64,000 bases of DNA from Isoetes taiwanensis (taxonomy: Eukaryota > Streptophyta > Lycopodiopsida > Isoetales > Isoetaceae). Under the pieces are notes generated by a model. The model worked only from the letters and a program-made list of their open reading frames with translations, searched no databases and had not been told where the DNA came from. The DNA lies in NCBI GenBank assembly GCA_021234155.1, contig JAJEKV010000064.1, forward strand, positions 3,538,001 to 3,602,000. Reading direction: 5' to 3'. Shown piece after piece: positions 26,078-38,222 of this stretch (the first letter of the stretch is position 1; each line of letters starts with the position of its first letter). A program made the translations under genes and the position numbers.

Positions 26078-27733
26078 CTAATAAGGATGAAAAATCAGTA
26101 GCCTGTATATCAAATTTAGTTCGAATATCCTCATATGTTGGACACGTAAGAACACATGAGCCTCATCTTCAACCATATTCATATTGCATACTTCACAAAG
26201 CCTCTCTTCTCTTGGAGTTTTCGACCATCTACCTGTTTCCACATGCAGTCTATGAGAACTGGTTATGTACCGCGCTATGTATTTCTTTAAAGAGCTCGGG
26301 ATTCGGGCTTTCAGGTAATTTTGTTCGGAGTATATCAATAAGGGATTCACTTCTGATGTATATATAACCATGCGCGAACCCTTGTGTGCCCAAAGCTTCT
26401 CTATAACTCGTGTCTGTACTAAATCTCGGGCACCAATATCTGTGTCTGGTAACTGATCCATGGATATTCCCCATTTCTCAGCCCATACAGTCACATCACG
26501 GTACCATCCTGTGGATGAGGATTGGGCTAGTGCCAACTTAGGTAAACGCCCATCTGGCTGCTTGCGAATCCTTGTAACAAAGTTCAATGTCTGATATAAA
26601 GCTTCGGCTTCCAAAGGGAGCATGCCAATTTGTTGGTAAATGCCTTTAGAAGCCAAGAGAGCTGAGGAATAATAAATGTGTGAGGCAGCAATGACTGAAT
26701 TAGCAATTATTGTTCTCCCTGCCAGAGAAAGGCAATTACCATAAATGCCTAGCTTCTTTCTGATTCTTGCAACTATTGGAGTCCATAACTCTTTTAGACT
26801 GGGATTGAGAGAGAAAGGCATACCTAGCAGGTTAGTTGTCTCAGTTGATCTCATGCATTTGTTACCTGCAATGCTATCAGTGTCCAGATCACCAATAATA
26901 GTGCATTTATTTAGGTTCAATTGTATACCAGAGGCAGCTCCAAAGATGTGAATAATGTGAAGGAAATTGGCAATGATGCTAGTTTCATTCCTGAAAAAGC
27001 TGAAAGAGTCATCTGCATATTGCAGAATGGGCAGATTGGTAGTATTGTCAGGAAGATTGAGTCCAACAATATTCCCCATAGATTGTTGATAGGTAATCAC
27101 TCTAGTTAGCATCTCTGCTACAGCCAGAAAGAGATAAGGGGCTAGGGGACATCCCTGTTTCACACCTCGAGCCAGAGGGAAGAAGTAACCAGGGGAACCA
27201 TTGACAAGGACAGTTGATTGAGATCTAGAATTTAAGCCCAAGATAAGCTTAATGATCTTTTCACTGAAACCAAGCTTTTCAAGAGAGAATTCTAATAAGT
27301 TCCACCTTACAGTATCAAATGCTTTTGAGAAGTCTAGTTTTAGCAGGATACAATTTTGCTTAGTAAGATTATTCCAATGCATTCCCTCCATGGCTGCAAT
27401 GTAATTATCCAGGATGTGTCTGTTGGGGAGAAAGGCAGATTGATTCGAGCTGATGACCTCTTAAAGATGAGATTTAACCCTGTTAGCTATGATCTTGGCA
27501 CAGACCTTATAAGTGGAGTTTGTCAAAGAGATAGGCCTCCAGTCATAAAAGGACTGGGGATTGTCAACCTTAGAAATTAAAGTAATAAGGCCAGATGAGA
27601 GAGAAGGATGAAGGTGGTTGGAGTTCCAGAAACCCTTGATCATGTGCATGAAGTCACTTTTAATGGTTTCCCAAAATGTAATAAAAAAATTCAGGGGGCA
27701 ACCCATCAGAACCTGGGCTTTTACCTTTTGCAA
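26078..27733 (-). pseudogene. LINE reverse transcriptase, frameshifted
   Basis: Two frames make one RT domain. The first (27461-27733) has ISKVDNPQSFYDWRPISLTN, the fingers block, and stops at about 27461. The second (26078-27391) has LKLDFSKAFDTVRWN (motif A), GVKQGCPLAPYLFL (motif B) and LQYADDSFSFF (motif C, catalytic YADD). The C-terminal end has CEVCNMNMVEDEAHVFL, a zf-RVT-like Cys/His cluster. No RNase H domain was seen. The frame change between the two pieces falls at about 27.4-27.46 kb. Confidence 0.85.
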
Positions 27734-27823
27734 GACTTAGGGTAGAAAAAATCTCTTCAGCATTTGGAATAGCCTCCATAGTAGGGGTCATAGCAATATT
27801 ACTGTGAAGGTCATTAATTTCAA

Positions 27824-29130
27824 TCAAATCAATGAAAGTTTTGCTTCTGCAATTTGGACATGGCTGTCATTGGATTGGGAGAAAATACTAGCATAGTTTG
27901 AGCAGAAGAAATTGGAAATTTCTTTTTGATCAGAAATGGTGTTATCATTTCCATCCTTGACAGAGGTAAGTTGACTTTTCAAAAGTCTAGATTTGGCAAC
28001 TCTGTAGAAGAACCTGGAGTTTCCATGATCTATATTGGATAGGTACTTAAGCTTACATCTGATGGATGTTCTTTTTGCTTCCAATTCCTCAATTGTTTTG
28101 ATGACCATTTCCAGATTTCCTTCTTGCCTATGAAGCTCGATATTGAAGGGGTCTTCTTGCAGTTTAATTCTAACATCCTTCATTTCTTGCAGATAAGTTT
28201 TTTTTTCTGCTTGCTTGGTCTCATGTAAGTTCTTTGACCACTGTTTGATCCAGGCCTTGGAGTTTTTTAGATTGGCATAAAAGGATCTCATGGAGTTTGT
28301 AGATCTGACTTTGGGAAGAGTGGCATAAAAGGCTATGAAATCTTGACAGAAAGAATCTGAATCAAGCAGGGAGCAGTTCAACTTAAAAGGAGTATTTCCA
28401 TGCCTCTTGATAGAAAGTGTGAGATTGGTGGTGAAGAATTGAGGCTGGTGATCAGATATTGAAGTACACTCATCACTGTAGACCAAGCAATTATTCCAGA
28501 CATCATTCTGAATGTTGTTTATATAGAACATGTCAAGGGCACAATAGACTCTGTTATTCCCTTCTTTCTTAGTAGACCATGTATAGGCTGAGGTGGAAGA
28601 GGGGATGTGCTGTAGAAAATGGCTGTCAAGCATTTGATCCCATTGAGTTCTTTCAACAGAAGACATGTTGAGATTTTTACCAATTTTCAAGTCCCAGGTA
28701 GGCGTGTTATTAAAGTCCCCTGCCATGATCCAGGTGTCACAATCTTGAGATGCAATGTAATTGTTAACAGTGAGCCAAGTGTTAGCTCTAGTTCTAGAGT
28801 CAGTGGAGGCATAGACGTTTATTATACCAAATCTAGAATCATTGTGTTTAAAGATTACTGATTGCCAAGATCTGCAAGGGCTAATGTAGACAGAGCTATG
28901 AATAAGATGTCTCCAAATAATGCAGAGCCCTCATCGATCCAGGTAGAGGAAAAACCAGGGCCAATCCAATCTGCCAGATTGGAGCACTCAAAACTGGGGA
29001 GTCTAAGCTCCTGTAGGAGAATGATGTCAGCATCATAACTCCTGATTTGAGAAATGGCTCTTCTCCTTTTCAAAGGGCCTTTTATGCCTCTTAGATTCCA
29101 ACTGAGAATCTTCATGATATAAATTATGGT
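27824..29130 (-). pseudogene. LINE endonuclease region, frameshifted
   Basis: The N-terminal piece begins MKILSWNLRGIKGPLKRRR at about 29116 and continues IILLQELRLP: the SWN and QE motifs of the apurinic-endonuclease (EEP) family. A frame break follows at about 28.86-28.88 kb. The second piece (27824-28726) starts MAGDFNNTP, containing the catalytic GDFN, and goes on to YTWST and the ALDMFYINN segment. The conserved final ...SDHQPQ is present. The order and residues are those of LINE endonucleases, which nick the target DNA for target-primed reverse transcription. Confidence 0.8.
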
Positions 29131-29149
29131 AAGGCAACCTTGGGGGGAA

Positions 29150-29884
29150 TCAATGAAGTTTAATAGCTCTTCTGGATTTAAGCCGAGTGTTAGCTGCAGG
29201 GGTATTCTGGATTTGACCAAGAATATGTTTACCTTTTTTCTTTTTGATTCTGGTGGAAGTTTTGTTTATAGAGTGATCAGCAAAAGCCCTATCTTGGTGA
29301 GCAGTGAGGTAAACATCATTATCCCAGAGGGTATCAGATTTTGAAAAGTGATGTTCAGGGGCATTTTCTTTATCAGGGTCAGAATCTGTAGAATTATTAT
29401 CCTCAGACAATTTATCAAGGTGAGAGCATTGCCAGAATTTGGATTTGCAACACTCATGTTGTATAGGCTCATTTAAAGATGTATCAATGGAGTTAGTTAC
29501 AATATTATCCATATTAGAATTAATGACCAGCAAATTATCTTCAGCATTTGAAATGGAAAGATCTTGCCTGGGAGTAATTTGTTGAAGGTGTGATAACTCT
29601 GCAAATGCCTTTTGAGTAGAGTCTACTATTTTCTCCTTGACATGCTGAGAATCTACTTCTAATACCCCTGTGTGTTCCTGAGAATCTGCATACCACAAAT
29701 TTTGTTCCCAAACATTTGAAATATCTCTAGCCTTTTCATATCTGTCATTTAAGTCAACTAGCATATGTTCAGGGGATTCTGGCACCATGTCTGTCACCAT
29801 GTGCGGCACCATGTCTGTCACTATCACTGCCCCTAGTTCCTGTAGCTGCAAGTTAACTTCTGCAAGGTAGTTGTGTGTTAGCAT
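29150..29884 (-). pseudogene. LINE ORF1-like region
   Basis: A 244-codon open frame at the 5' end of the LINE, acidic and Ser/Asn-rich, ending in a basic patch (TRIKKKKGKHI...RLKSRRAIKLH). In plant LINEs this position holds the nucleic-acid-binding ORF1 protein. No CCHC knuckle was seen, so the call rests on position and composition. It overlaps the start of the endonuclease frame at 29.1-29.2 kb. Confidence 0.5.
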
Positions 29885-30229
29885 TCAATTTTCGTGCTCA
29901 CTCTCTTCTTTCCAATGGATCTCATGTTTTGGCTATTGCAAATTCTAAGTCATTATCCTTCTAAATATGCAAGAAAGAAGCCTTCGACGCATACCTACTA
30001 GTCAACTTTTCTACATAACCTCTTGATGTAGCCCTCCGAATAGGAAGCAGCCCTAGTGAAGTCATCCCTAGTGATGACTTTAGATGTTGCTTTAAGTGGA
30101 GAAGAACATCCTTCCTTATCAAGGACCTGTGAATGCACGAGTGCTTGCTCTAGAGTCTCTACTTTTGGCTCTTCAAAATGTAGTCTAGTTATACCATCAA
30201 GAATTCACAACAATAAAAAGGTCAATTAG

Positions 30230-30445
30230 CGACGTCATAGCGACATCTGGGTCACGTCTATGCGACGTCCGGCCATGTGACACAAACGTGACCTAGACAT
30301 CGCTAGAGACACGTCGCATGCGACGCGGTTCAGACGTCGCATGCGATGCCTACAAACGTGATACAGACATGACCCAGACGTGACCCACGTAACACAGACG
30401 TGACCCAAACATGACCTAGACGTGACCTTGCGACGTCTAGTAGAC
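30230..30445. repeat. short-period satellite of the acgtgacc type
   Basis: Many units of about 9-12 bp built on cgtgacc/cagacgtgac and gcgacgtc, in irregular order and with both complements (for example gtgacctagacatcgctag...acgtcgcatgcgacg). Short palindromes such as gtcgcatgcgac occur inside. Confidence 0.7.
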
Positions 30446-30995
30446 ATATATATGTTCTTATGCTTGTCGCGCTTATCCGACTGTCTGTTCGAGATCCTAC
30501 GACTCACGTGGCTTTGGGATGTATCCTACAGCCCAAATGGCTTGGGAGTTTATATAGATTCTATATAGACGATTCTACGGTCCAGGTTGATTTGATCTTG
30601 ATCGTCGGTCTGAGATCCTACGCTTACTTGGCTTTGGGATGTATCCTACAGACCAGATGGCTTGGGAGTCTCTATATAGATTCTATATAGACGATCCGAT
30701 GGTCCAGGTTGATCTGATCTTGATTGTTGATTCGAGATCGTACGGCTCGCGTTGCTTGGGGACATATCCTACGGTGCACATGGCTTTGGTTTATATATAA
30801 ACGCCCTACGGTCCAGATGATCCTAATCTTTGATCCGAGATCTTATGGCTCACGTTGCTTGGGAACATATCCTACGGTGCACATGGCTTTGGGAATTATA
30901 TGTAATAGATCCGACGCCAAGATCCTAGACATATTGCTTTAGATTTTTGCCATGTGGGTCGATCTCGTCCCTTGATTGGGTCCAAGATCCTATGG
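30446..30995 (-). repeat. tandem array, period about 120 bp (inverse copy of 46915-47350)
   Basis: About four diverged units, each with gatcctacg.ctcacgttgct, a ggga.atatcctac block, catggctttggg and a tatatagattctatatag segment. Read as the reverse complement the array matches 46915-47350, including the terminal block ggataagcgcgacaaacata at its outer end. Units at 30493 and 30612 give the period. Confidence 0.75.
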
Positions 30996-30999
30996 CTCA

Positions 31000-31110
31000 C
31001 GTTGAATGCTCGGGCTTTTAAAAGATTTATGTTGTTTGAGGGATTTGAACTCTGGTCATGGCCTCCCAAACCCCTCATTCTAACCATTAGAACCAGTATT
31101 AATTAAATAA
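31000..31110 (-). repeat. tRNA-like pol III promoter segment (diverged copy)
   Basis: On the minus strand, tggttctaatggttag (31080-31095) stands in the A-box position and gttcaaatccc (31040-31050) in the B-box position, about 33 nt apart. This is the diverged partner of the better-preserved 46812-46880 segment and lies at the mirrored place between the same two arrays. Confidence 0.5.
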
Positions 31111-31159
31111 AATAATTTATTTCATAGTGCTTAAGGTAAATGATTTACTAAGATAAAAT

Positions 31160-31610
31160 AGAGTCTAGGTTCTAAAATGCTCTGGAAGGCTCTAGAAAGC
31201 TCTAGAAAGTTCTAGAATCTTCTAGATAGTTCTAGAATGCTCTAGAAAGTTCCAGAATATTTTAGAAAGTTCAAAAGTTTTAGAATATAAGAGAATCTAA
31301 GGGGAATCTAAGAGAATTCTTCTAGAAAGTTCCAAAATGTTGTAGAAAATTATAGAATAAAAGGGAATCTAAGGAAATCTTTCTAGAAAGTTTCAAAATA
31401 GTCTAGTAAGTTCTAGAATGTTCTAGAATATAAGGGAATCTACGGGAATATAAGGGAATATAAGGAAATACATTCAGAAAGTTCTAGGATGTTTTGAAAG
31501 TTTCTGAATGTTTCTGAAAGTCCTAGAATGTCCTAGAAACTTCTAGAATGTAAAAGAATCTAGGAGAATCTAAGAAAATCTCATAAAATGTAAGGAAATT
31601 TAAGAAAATA
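31160..31610. repeat. degenerate TTCTAGAA-type array
   Basis: Dozens of loosely repeated units built on ttctagaa(a/t)gtt and gaatctaagggaatc. The core ttctagaa is its own complement, so the array can pair with itself in many registers. Related arrays are at 40890-41440, 41500-41890 and 46005-46750. Confidence 0.75.
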
Positions 31611-31949
31611 TTCATAAGTCTAAGGTGATGATGGATAGAGAGCTGGTGCACATGGATCGGCCATCTATTGTTAGCGTCATCGGATGTGTTCAAAACATCG
31701 GGCCTTTCTTCCTTATATAGTTGTAAGAGAGAGAGAGAGAGAGATGACATATGAAGTGTGGGGATCCACTTGAGATGGCTAAGCTACTATTAAATGCTTG
31801 CAAGAAGTGATTAATATAATTTTCTCTTCCCATTTGAGGCTTGTTCCAACAAATAAATATTTTTTGATGAAAATTATTAATGCAAAAGTAATTGATTAAT
31901 GGAAAAGATTATTATTAATGGTAAATAAATTATTAATTATAACTTCTAG

Positions 31950-32360
31950 GTAAAGTGCCAAGTTGACATCAAACCCTAGACTGTGTGTGCCACATCATCA
32001 AACCCTAGATTGTAAATGCCATGTGGCACAATCTAGGGTTTGATGAGGTGGCACTACACACAATCTAGGGTTTCATGACATGACAATTTACATGACATCA
32101 TCAAACCCTAGATTGTAAATGCCACGTGGCGCAATCTAGGGTTTGATTATATGGCACAAGTAAGCTAGGATTTAATGACATGGCACTTAAAATGGTGTGG
32201 CAATACGACGTCGCCACGTGACACAATCTAGGGTTTGATGATGTGCCACACACAATGTAAGATTTCATGATGTGGCATTAAAAATGCCACGTGGCATAAT
32301 TTAGGGTTCGGTGCATGACATACAGGGTCTGATAATATGGCAACCTAGAGTTTGATATAC
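31950..32360. repeat. alternating-orientation array of telomere-like AAACCCTAGA units
   Basis: About ten units of roughly 35-50 bp carry either atcaaaccctagattg or its complement caatctagggtttgat, linked by atgccacgtggca palindromes. The plant telomere motif TTTAGGG is suggested by the core but not perfectly tandem, so this is an interstitial satellite, not a telomere. Confidence 0.7.
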
Positions 32361-32543
32361 ACCCCATACATATATACGGAATAACTTTATAATATAAAAT
32401 ATAAGAAGATGATGGGTGCGCGTGCACCCATCATTTAGGTATTTATTCAAATATATTTGTTCAAACATGGTGGGTGCAAATGCATCCTACTTCTCTCTTC
32501 CTTTCTCTCGCTAATTCTCGTTATGTTCAAATTAATATAGTCA

Positions 32544-33251
32544 TGGCAGAGGCTCAACTCTTTGTCATTGTCTTTGTCATTGTGGCTATCTTTCTTCTGA
32601 TTCGATATTCGGGGCATCATGCATCTGCCCCTCGGGCCCCGGTCACTAGTAGCGACGCCGAGGTTCATTGATAGTGCATTTCGAGCCATCAAAGTACTAT
32701 TTGGGATCCGTATATAGTTTGTAAGTACTTGAACACGTAATCTATAATTCGTCCTATTATTGCAACCATCATTTATACTTATTAAATATTTCTCTCATAA
32801 TTTCTTTTGACCTAGGTGTGCTAGTTTTCTCCGCGGTTAATCGTAATCGCACTCGTAGGGAGGATGAGGAAGACGAAGGTGAAGGTGAGTATATTTTTTT
32901 ATACGTTTTACCCTCTAATTAAGTATGTAGGTTTATGCATGGAGTTTTGTTGTGTAGAGGAAAGGGAAGAGTTTAGAGAAAATAGGAGGAGGACTCCACG
33001 AGGTAGGGGCAATCGTGCCGATATCTTAAGTATCCAACCTCCACCTATCACTACAGCAACAGGTTTGGGTATTAAGATAGTCCTTTAAAAAAAATAAAAA
33101 TAAATGGTTTGTTTTTTGCGTGATATTTGTGGTTTTTGCAGCTCCTCCACAGCTCCCCGTCTTCCTCACAAACATGTCTCCTGCTGAGAGAGAACAAGTG
33201 CAAGCATACTTTGCCTCTTTTACACTGGCGCTGGTTAGGCAGCCTTCCTAG
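32544..33251 (+). CDS. candidate small multi-exon gene, unknown product
   Basis: Three exons join without breaking frame: 32816-32884 (donor gtgagt), 32958-33062, 33142-33251 (acceptor tttttgcag). Both junctions are phase 1 and the frame ends at TAG 33249-33251. The product runs NRNRTRREDEEDEGE, EREEFRENRRRTPRGRGNRA, a Pro-rich link, then APPQLPVFLTNMSPAEREQV and a short hydrophobic end. Upstream, an ATG at 32544 opens a 42-residue frame with a strong membrane segment (LFVIVFVIVAIFLLI); a weak donor inside it (after 32651) would keep phase with exon 32816. No family was recognised. It could equally be a gene of the surrounding repeat. Further exon-like sequence at 33260-33330 is in another frame. 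Confidence 0.35.
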
Positions 33252-36200
33252 AATTTTCAATTCCTATGCCCCATCGACATAGTGTTGACTATGGCTTTGA
33301 TTATCGGCCTCCACGTGCTCGCGAGAATATCAAGGTCGGTATACATAGTATAGATTCCCGTCCTAGACATGCGACAGAGATAGAGTTCTCTGGTGCAAGG
33401 AACTTGGAGGGAGATTTCAACAGGTAAATATATCCACTAGATACCAGACATTTCTTTGGTTGGAGCATGTTAAAGATACCCATTCTCATTACTTTCCAGG
33501 TCAAGAGGTAGTGGAGCAACGTACTCACATGGTTCAAAAGGGTGATGACGACATGAATTACCAAACTTATCAAGTTCGGGATCCCGAGGACAAAGTGAAT
33601 CACCTGACTTGGAGAAGTCACGGATCCAAGCGATGTCGTGTCGCGAGGAGAAACGTCCGTTTAAACTTTGTTTTGGACCGCGTAAATTCGTGAAAAATTT
33701 AGTCCAGCGGGCGATTTGGCCTCGAATATACTTGACTATCATAATAATAATGATTTTTTGGTGAAAGTTTTATGTGAACATCTTATTTAAGACTAGAAAA
33801 AGTGCCCAGCGTTGCTGGGCTTTTATCGGGAATAAACTAAACAAATAATATAAAGAAAAGGTTGACGACATTGGGTTTTTCCTTCTTTGCTTTTGATGGT
33901 CAGGGTTATTTTGTGTATAGTAAATATCGTCTCTTTCAAAATGTGGGCCTTCTTATAAAATACAAGGAGTCAATTCAGATTATGCGGAGTTAGATTCTAG
34001 GGTTATGCGGAGTTAGATCTCTAGAGTTAGTTCATGATCTCGTACTAAGAATATAGAAGATATGAAATGACACCACAAGCATTGCCAAAAGGCTGGGCCT
34101 ATCGAGAAGATATTGTGTGCAGACTAGGTTCCCAAAAATTTAAAGCATGTGGTGATCCAACGAACTTATTGTCGTCATGCATTGCTCTTATAGTGGTTAA
34201 AATTAGGATGCTCTTGATTGTTATAACAGCATTTAAAAATAAGATGATCTTGATTGCTTGCAATGTCATGGACCTTGGGAAGGCAATTGGACAAATGAGT
34301 TTGATCTACAATAAGCTCTTTGCCTTTCCCAAAAATTGCATTGCTTTTGTGAAAATGCATTTTGTGTGAAAATGCATTTTTGTGAAATTATATCTTTGTG
34401 AGCAATGTAAAGATGCAATGCATTTTAGAGGCTTTTTCATTGTTGAGCTTCGTAGATGTATTGATTAAAGTGTTCATCATATGCAATCACCATCGGATAA
34501 ATTTTGATATGTTGAAGTGCACATTGACCTAGATCGAAGAAAATTTTCATTTGATATAAAGTAATTCATAAACAACGTGTTCAATTTATTTGCCAACATA
34601 GTAGTCATCCTTGACAACATCAAATTAGATGGCTTCACACACAATGAATTGATGAAGCTGCTAGGCCCTGCTAAAAGCATAAAAAGCGTTATGGGCGGGG
34701 TGGCATCCATTGCCACATGGCCATGCACGGATAACCGGGTAAAGGATTTGGCTTGCCTAGTGTGAAGCAAGCTGCATTCTTTTCTTTGCTTATTGCCTTG
34801 AAATTAAGTTTTTCATCATGAAGTTCATTCTTCTCGGTTTGCACCAAGGCTCAACATGGATAATAAACAAGTAGTGCGACTATAATAGTAATGTTAAGCT
34901 AATGATGAAATGGTACCTTGAGTTCTTTTATGGAATCCTGCCAAAACTTGTTTGTTTGACTTTGACTCTTTTTTGCTTCTTTGTATCCACACATGAATTG
35001 CACCAATGAGTATTGTGTCCTTATTTGTTTTGGTGGTAGTCATGTTTTGGTGGTGTTTTAGGTGGTTCGCATGCTCACGATGCGACAATTGAGAATGTAT
35101 AATAGTATGTGAATAGTCTGTTTATACAACTTGCTTTTATTTAAACATCATGCTTTGTTTCCAATCCCGATTCATTCCTAGACTTGTCGAGCGATAGGCC
35201 AACAAACACATTAGTTGGTAAAAGCAGGACTACAATAATAGTCTTCAAAATTTCCTTATGCATGCTTATTACCTTTTGTGCGGGCATTCATTTCTAATTC
35301 CATTCGGTTTATAAGGAGAGATGAAAATACCTGCAATCTACTTGATCAAATGGTGGATTACCTTGAAGAAGCGAGGAGGAGATTGTGAAGAATCATCCGG
35401 CAAAAGGTTAGCTACTAAAAACCAATATGTGGAACCTACCCTATAAGAACTTTGTGTTTTATGTTCTTGAGCTTCAATTTATGATAAAGCCCTCATAATG
35501 GATTCCAAATGTGAACATGGCTTAAAAATCTAGCTAGTCAAAGTGGCATGTTTAAAGCCATTACCAACCTTTGCAAATTTAAAATCACACCAGCGTCAAA
35601 ATCACGAGCGCAAAATGTTCTGAGAAGGGCTATATCTTCATCATTCTTTGGCCCAAACTCCCTTAACAAAATATTTGATCCATAATCTATTAAAAACAAC
35701 AGATATAGACCTTTCCATCTACCTTTTGCTTTTTCAATCTGCGGGTTTATTGCTTTCAAGCATCTATCTTTAAGCTAATTGTATGCGGTTGTTTTGTTAG
35801 ATCCTCTATGAGTGGAGCCTATGTCCTCCGTCAAGCATTGTATGCCAAGGCACATATGTAACCTAGGTAGAAAATGAAAACACAATTTAAATATTGGAGA
35901 TTAAAGAAACTTCGGGTTACGGGGGGGTTAGCCTTTCTTCGACTTTGTGATTGGCGGTTTAAACACGGAGCTAGTCACGGGGGATTGTCCGATGAAGGCG
36001 TTACATGACTTTGAGAAACTTACTATGTAACCTGATAAACAGTCTTTGAATGAAAGGCTATATTTCCTTAGATTGTTGCAGGATATGTAGAGTCTATGTA
36101 GAGTCTGTGCCTTTCCCAAATGCCTTATCTTGCATGAAAGCTCCAATTCATTTATCGTTATGCACGAGTGCAAGCGAGGAAAATAGAACATGTACCAATT

Positions 36201-37317
36201 TGGAAGCAATATGATGGGAACTTATGCAGTGGGAATAATCAATAGAGGAAGATGGCAAAAACGAAAATAACAATGCATATTCTTTGTCTAATCTGAGGCG
36301 ATTACATGACTTTGAGAAACTAACTATGTAACCTGAGAAACAGCCTTTGAATGAAAGGCTATATCTCCTACTTAGATTGTTGGCACAATATGTGGAATCC
36401 GTGTTTTTGCCAAAATGCCTTATCTTGCATGAAAGCTCAATTCATTTATCGTTATGCTGGCCGACCGCGAGAAAGAAAGCGAGCATGTGCCAATTTAGAA
36501 ACAATTTGGTGGGAACTTTCGCGGTGGGAATAATCAATAGAGGAAGATAACAATGTATATTTCTGCTAGTCGCGAGGCGATTACATGACTTTGAGCCCGA
36601 CTATCTAACACGAGAAGCAGTTGAATGAAAGGTTATATCCCCTTCTTAGATCGTTCTGCGGGGATATGTAGAATCATTGCCTTTCCATGCATGAAAGCTC
36701 AATTCATTTGTCTTTATGCCGACTGCAACTAAGAAGAAACGAGCATGTGCCAATTTGAAAACAATTTGATGGGAACTTGTACAATTGGGAATAATCGATA
36801 GAGCAAGATGGAAAAAGCGAAAGTAACAATAAATATTGCTTGATTACTCAACCTGAAAACACTTATTCCCAACCTCTCCATAGACCTTTCCATCTAGCAT
36901 TAAACTTTTTTTCTATCTGTAGGTTCATTGCTTTGAAGCATCTATCTTTAAGCTAATTGGATGCAATAGTAGCGGTCGCGAGATCGGTTTATAATCAAAA
37001 TGGAAAAGCAATGATTATTGGAGGCAAATCTGCTTTTGAATCTGGAAAGACACAACAATAGTAAGACCATAGTGCTTTTAAAGTAAGATAGAGCATAAAA
37101 TTTCACATCTATAATACTTGCCCAAAACTAAGTTTGCCATATATTTTTCTGTCTAGAACCACTATTCGGACATAAGATCATAAGATAAAGACATTTGCCG
37201 AAAGCCATGAAAGCCATAGCGTGGACCTGCTATTTCCTTCAACGACATTGTGAGAGCAAGCACCAAATACATTTGGTGAATAAAAATTTCTAAAATCTTC
37301 TTTTTTTTTCTAGTCTT
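33252..37317. other. intergenic with dispersed repeats, no gene recognised
   Basis: A gtgcccagcgttgctgggc hairpin is at about 33800-33820. A minus-strand frame at 35538-35759 (LKAINPQIEKAKGRWKGLYL...) is open, but I do not recognise it. Repeats at 36001-36840 are listed separately. Confidence 0.4.
36001..36840. repeat. three tandem copies of a roughly 280-300 bp unit
   Basis: Units begin at ttacatgactttgag at 36001, 36302 and 36581. Each then has gtaacctgagaaacag (degraded in the third), ttgaatgaaaggctatat, cttgcatgaaagctc, a gagcatgtgccaattt block and gggaacttg...aataatc.atagag.aagatgg. Copies differ by substitutions and small deletions. Confidence 0.75.
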
Positions 37318-37539
37318 TTATGCAAAGGCGTGATCATGATTGTGATGAAACAATATCCTTTTTCGCGGCATTTGTTGGAATAAATCCATGGCATTATTAA
37401 AATTACGCCATATACGCCATGATTTTATTGTTAGATATGCACTCCTGGTTTGCATTTTGCATTTTTTCATTCTCGATATTTTATCGACAAAGAGGGCGTG
37501 GCGGGGACCTTTGTATGTTAAATCTATCACTGGTTTGTA

Positions 37540-37790
37540 AGTATGTGTATTGCAGATTGATTCAATTGGCTTATTGATCTTTGTTATTGTATAGCCAATT
37601 GAAGTTCCCACAAGATTTGTGTATTGCATGAGGCCACATAGGAAGATTTTTGAACCACGATTAATTTGAAGATTGAGATACAAAAACTGATCGAGTGAAG
37701 TATTAGGCATAGGAAAGGAATGCAAGCCTAAATTTGCTCTAAGCGCATCCATGTATGTATAGTTAAACTTTCCGATTCTGAGGATCGGGC
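37540..37790 (-). pseudogene. amino-acid permease (AAP type) remnant
   Basis: The minus strand reads GKFNYTYMDALRANLG (about 37730-37780) and, after an intron-like or decayed stretch, GSKIFLCGLMQYTNLVGTSI followed by GYTIT (about 37575-37660). Plant amino-acid/auxin permeases have YTYMDAVRANLGG and then a membrane helix CG..QY.NL.G..IGYTI. Only this one transmembrane region is present, and the sequence after GYTIT leaves the family. Proton-coupled amino-acid import is the family function; this piece cannot encode a transporter. Confidence 0.65.
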
Positions 37791-38222
37791 GATTCAAGCA
37801 GAAGAGCATCGCATATTTATAAGATCAGCTCGACTTTTAAAACGTTCAAGGTTGAAAGACCTTGCATTATCAATTATTTCAAAAGAATCACAAATGCGTG
37901 CGCGAACATAGGAAGCTAAATGAGGCCTTTGGAAGAGCAAGGGTTGCCGTTGTCAAGGAATAATGCATATTTCCTTTTGCACGAGTCCATCTGGAAAAAG
38001 GTATTGAATGTTTGCAAATTCTTACGATTTCTAATAGTCTTGGCATCTCAATCATCTGTTTTGCTATGTTTGGAAAATTGGTTGAAACAAATTAAGCATT
38101 TGCAAGGGTCCCATAGCCAAGTGCTTGTAGATGAAGCACAAGTATTTACGTGCCTAAAAGGCTTCTTTGGGCATGAGTACAACATGTCCTCTGCAATTCT
38201 CAAGTTTATTCCCTACTTGTAG

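Larger units (their letters stand above)
25919..29900 (-). mobile_element. LINE (non-LTR retrotransposon), decayed
   Basis: A nearly full-length plant LINE on the minus strand. From its 5' end: an ORF1-like region (29150-29884), an apurinic-type endonuclease in two pieces, a reverse transcriptase, and a C-terminal Cys/His cluster. The likely 3' tail is the TAA/TTA simple repeat at 25919-25945 (TAA-like on the minus strand), as is common in plant LINEs. Coding is broken by frameshifts and stops between pieces, so the copy is dead. Parts are described in separate entries. Confidence 0.85.

Noticed and set aside
31950-32360. A CRISPR-like array or true telomere
   Set aside because: This is a plant nuclear window; units alternate in orientation and vary in length, with no fixed spacer and no tandem TTTAGGG run.
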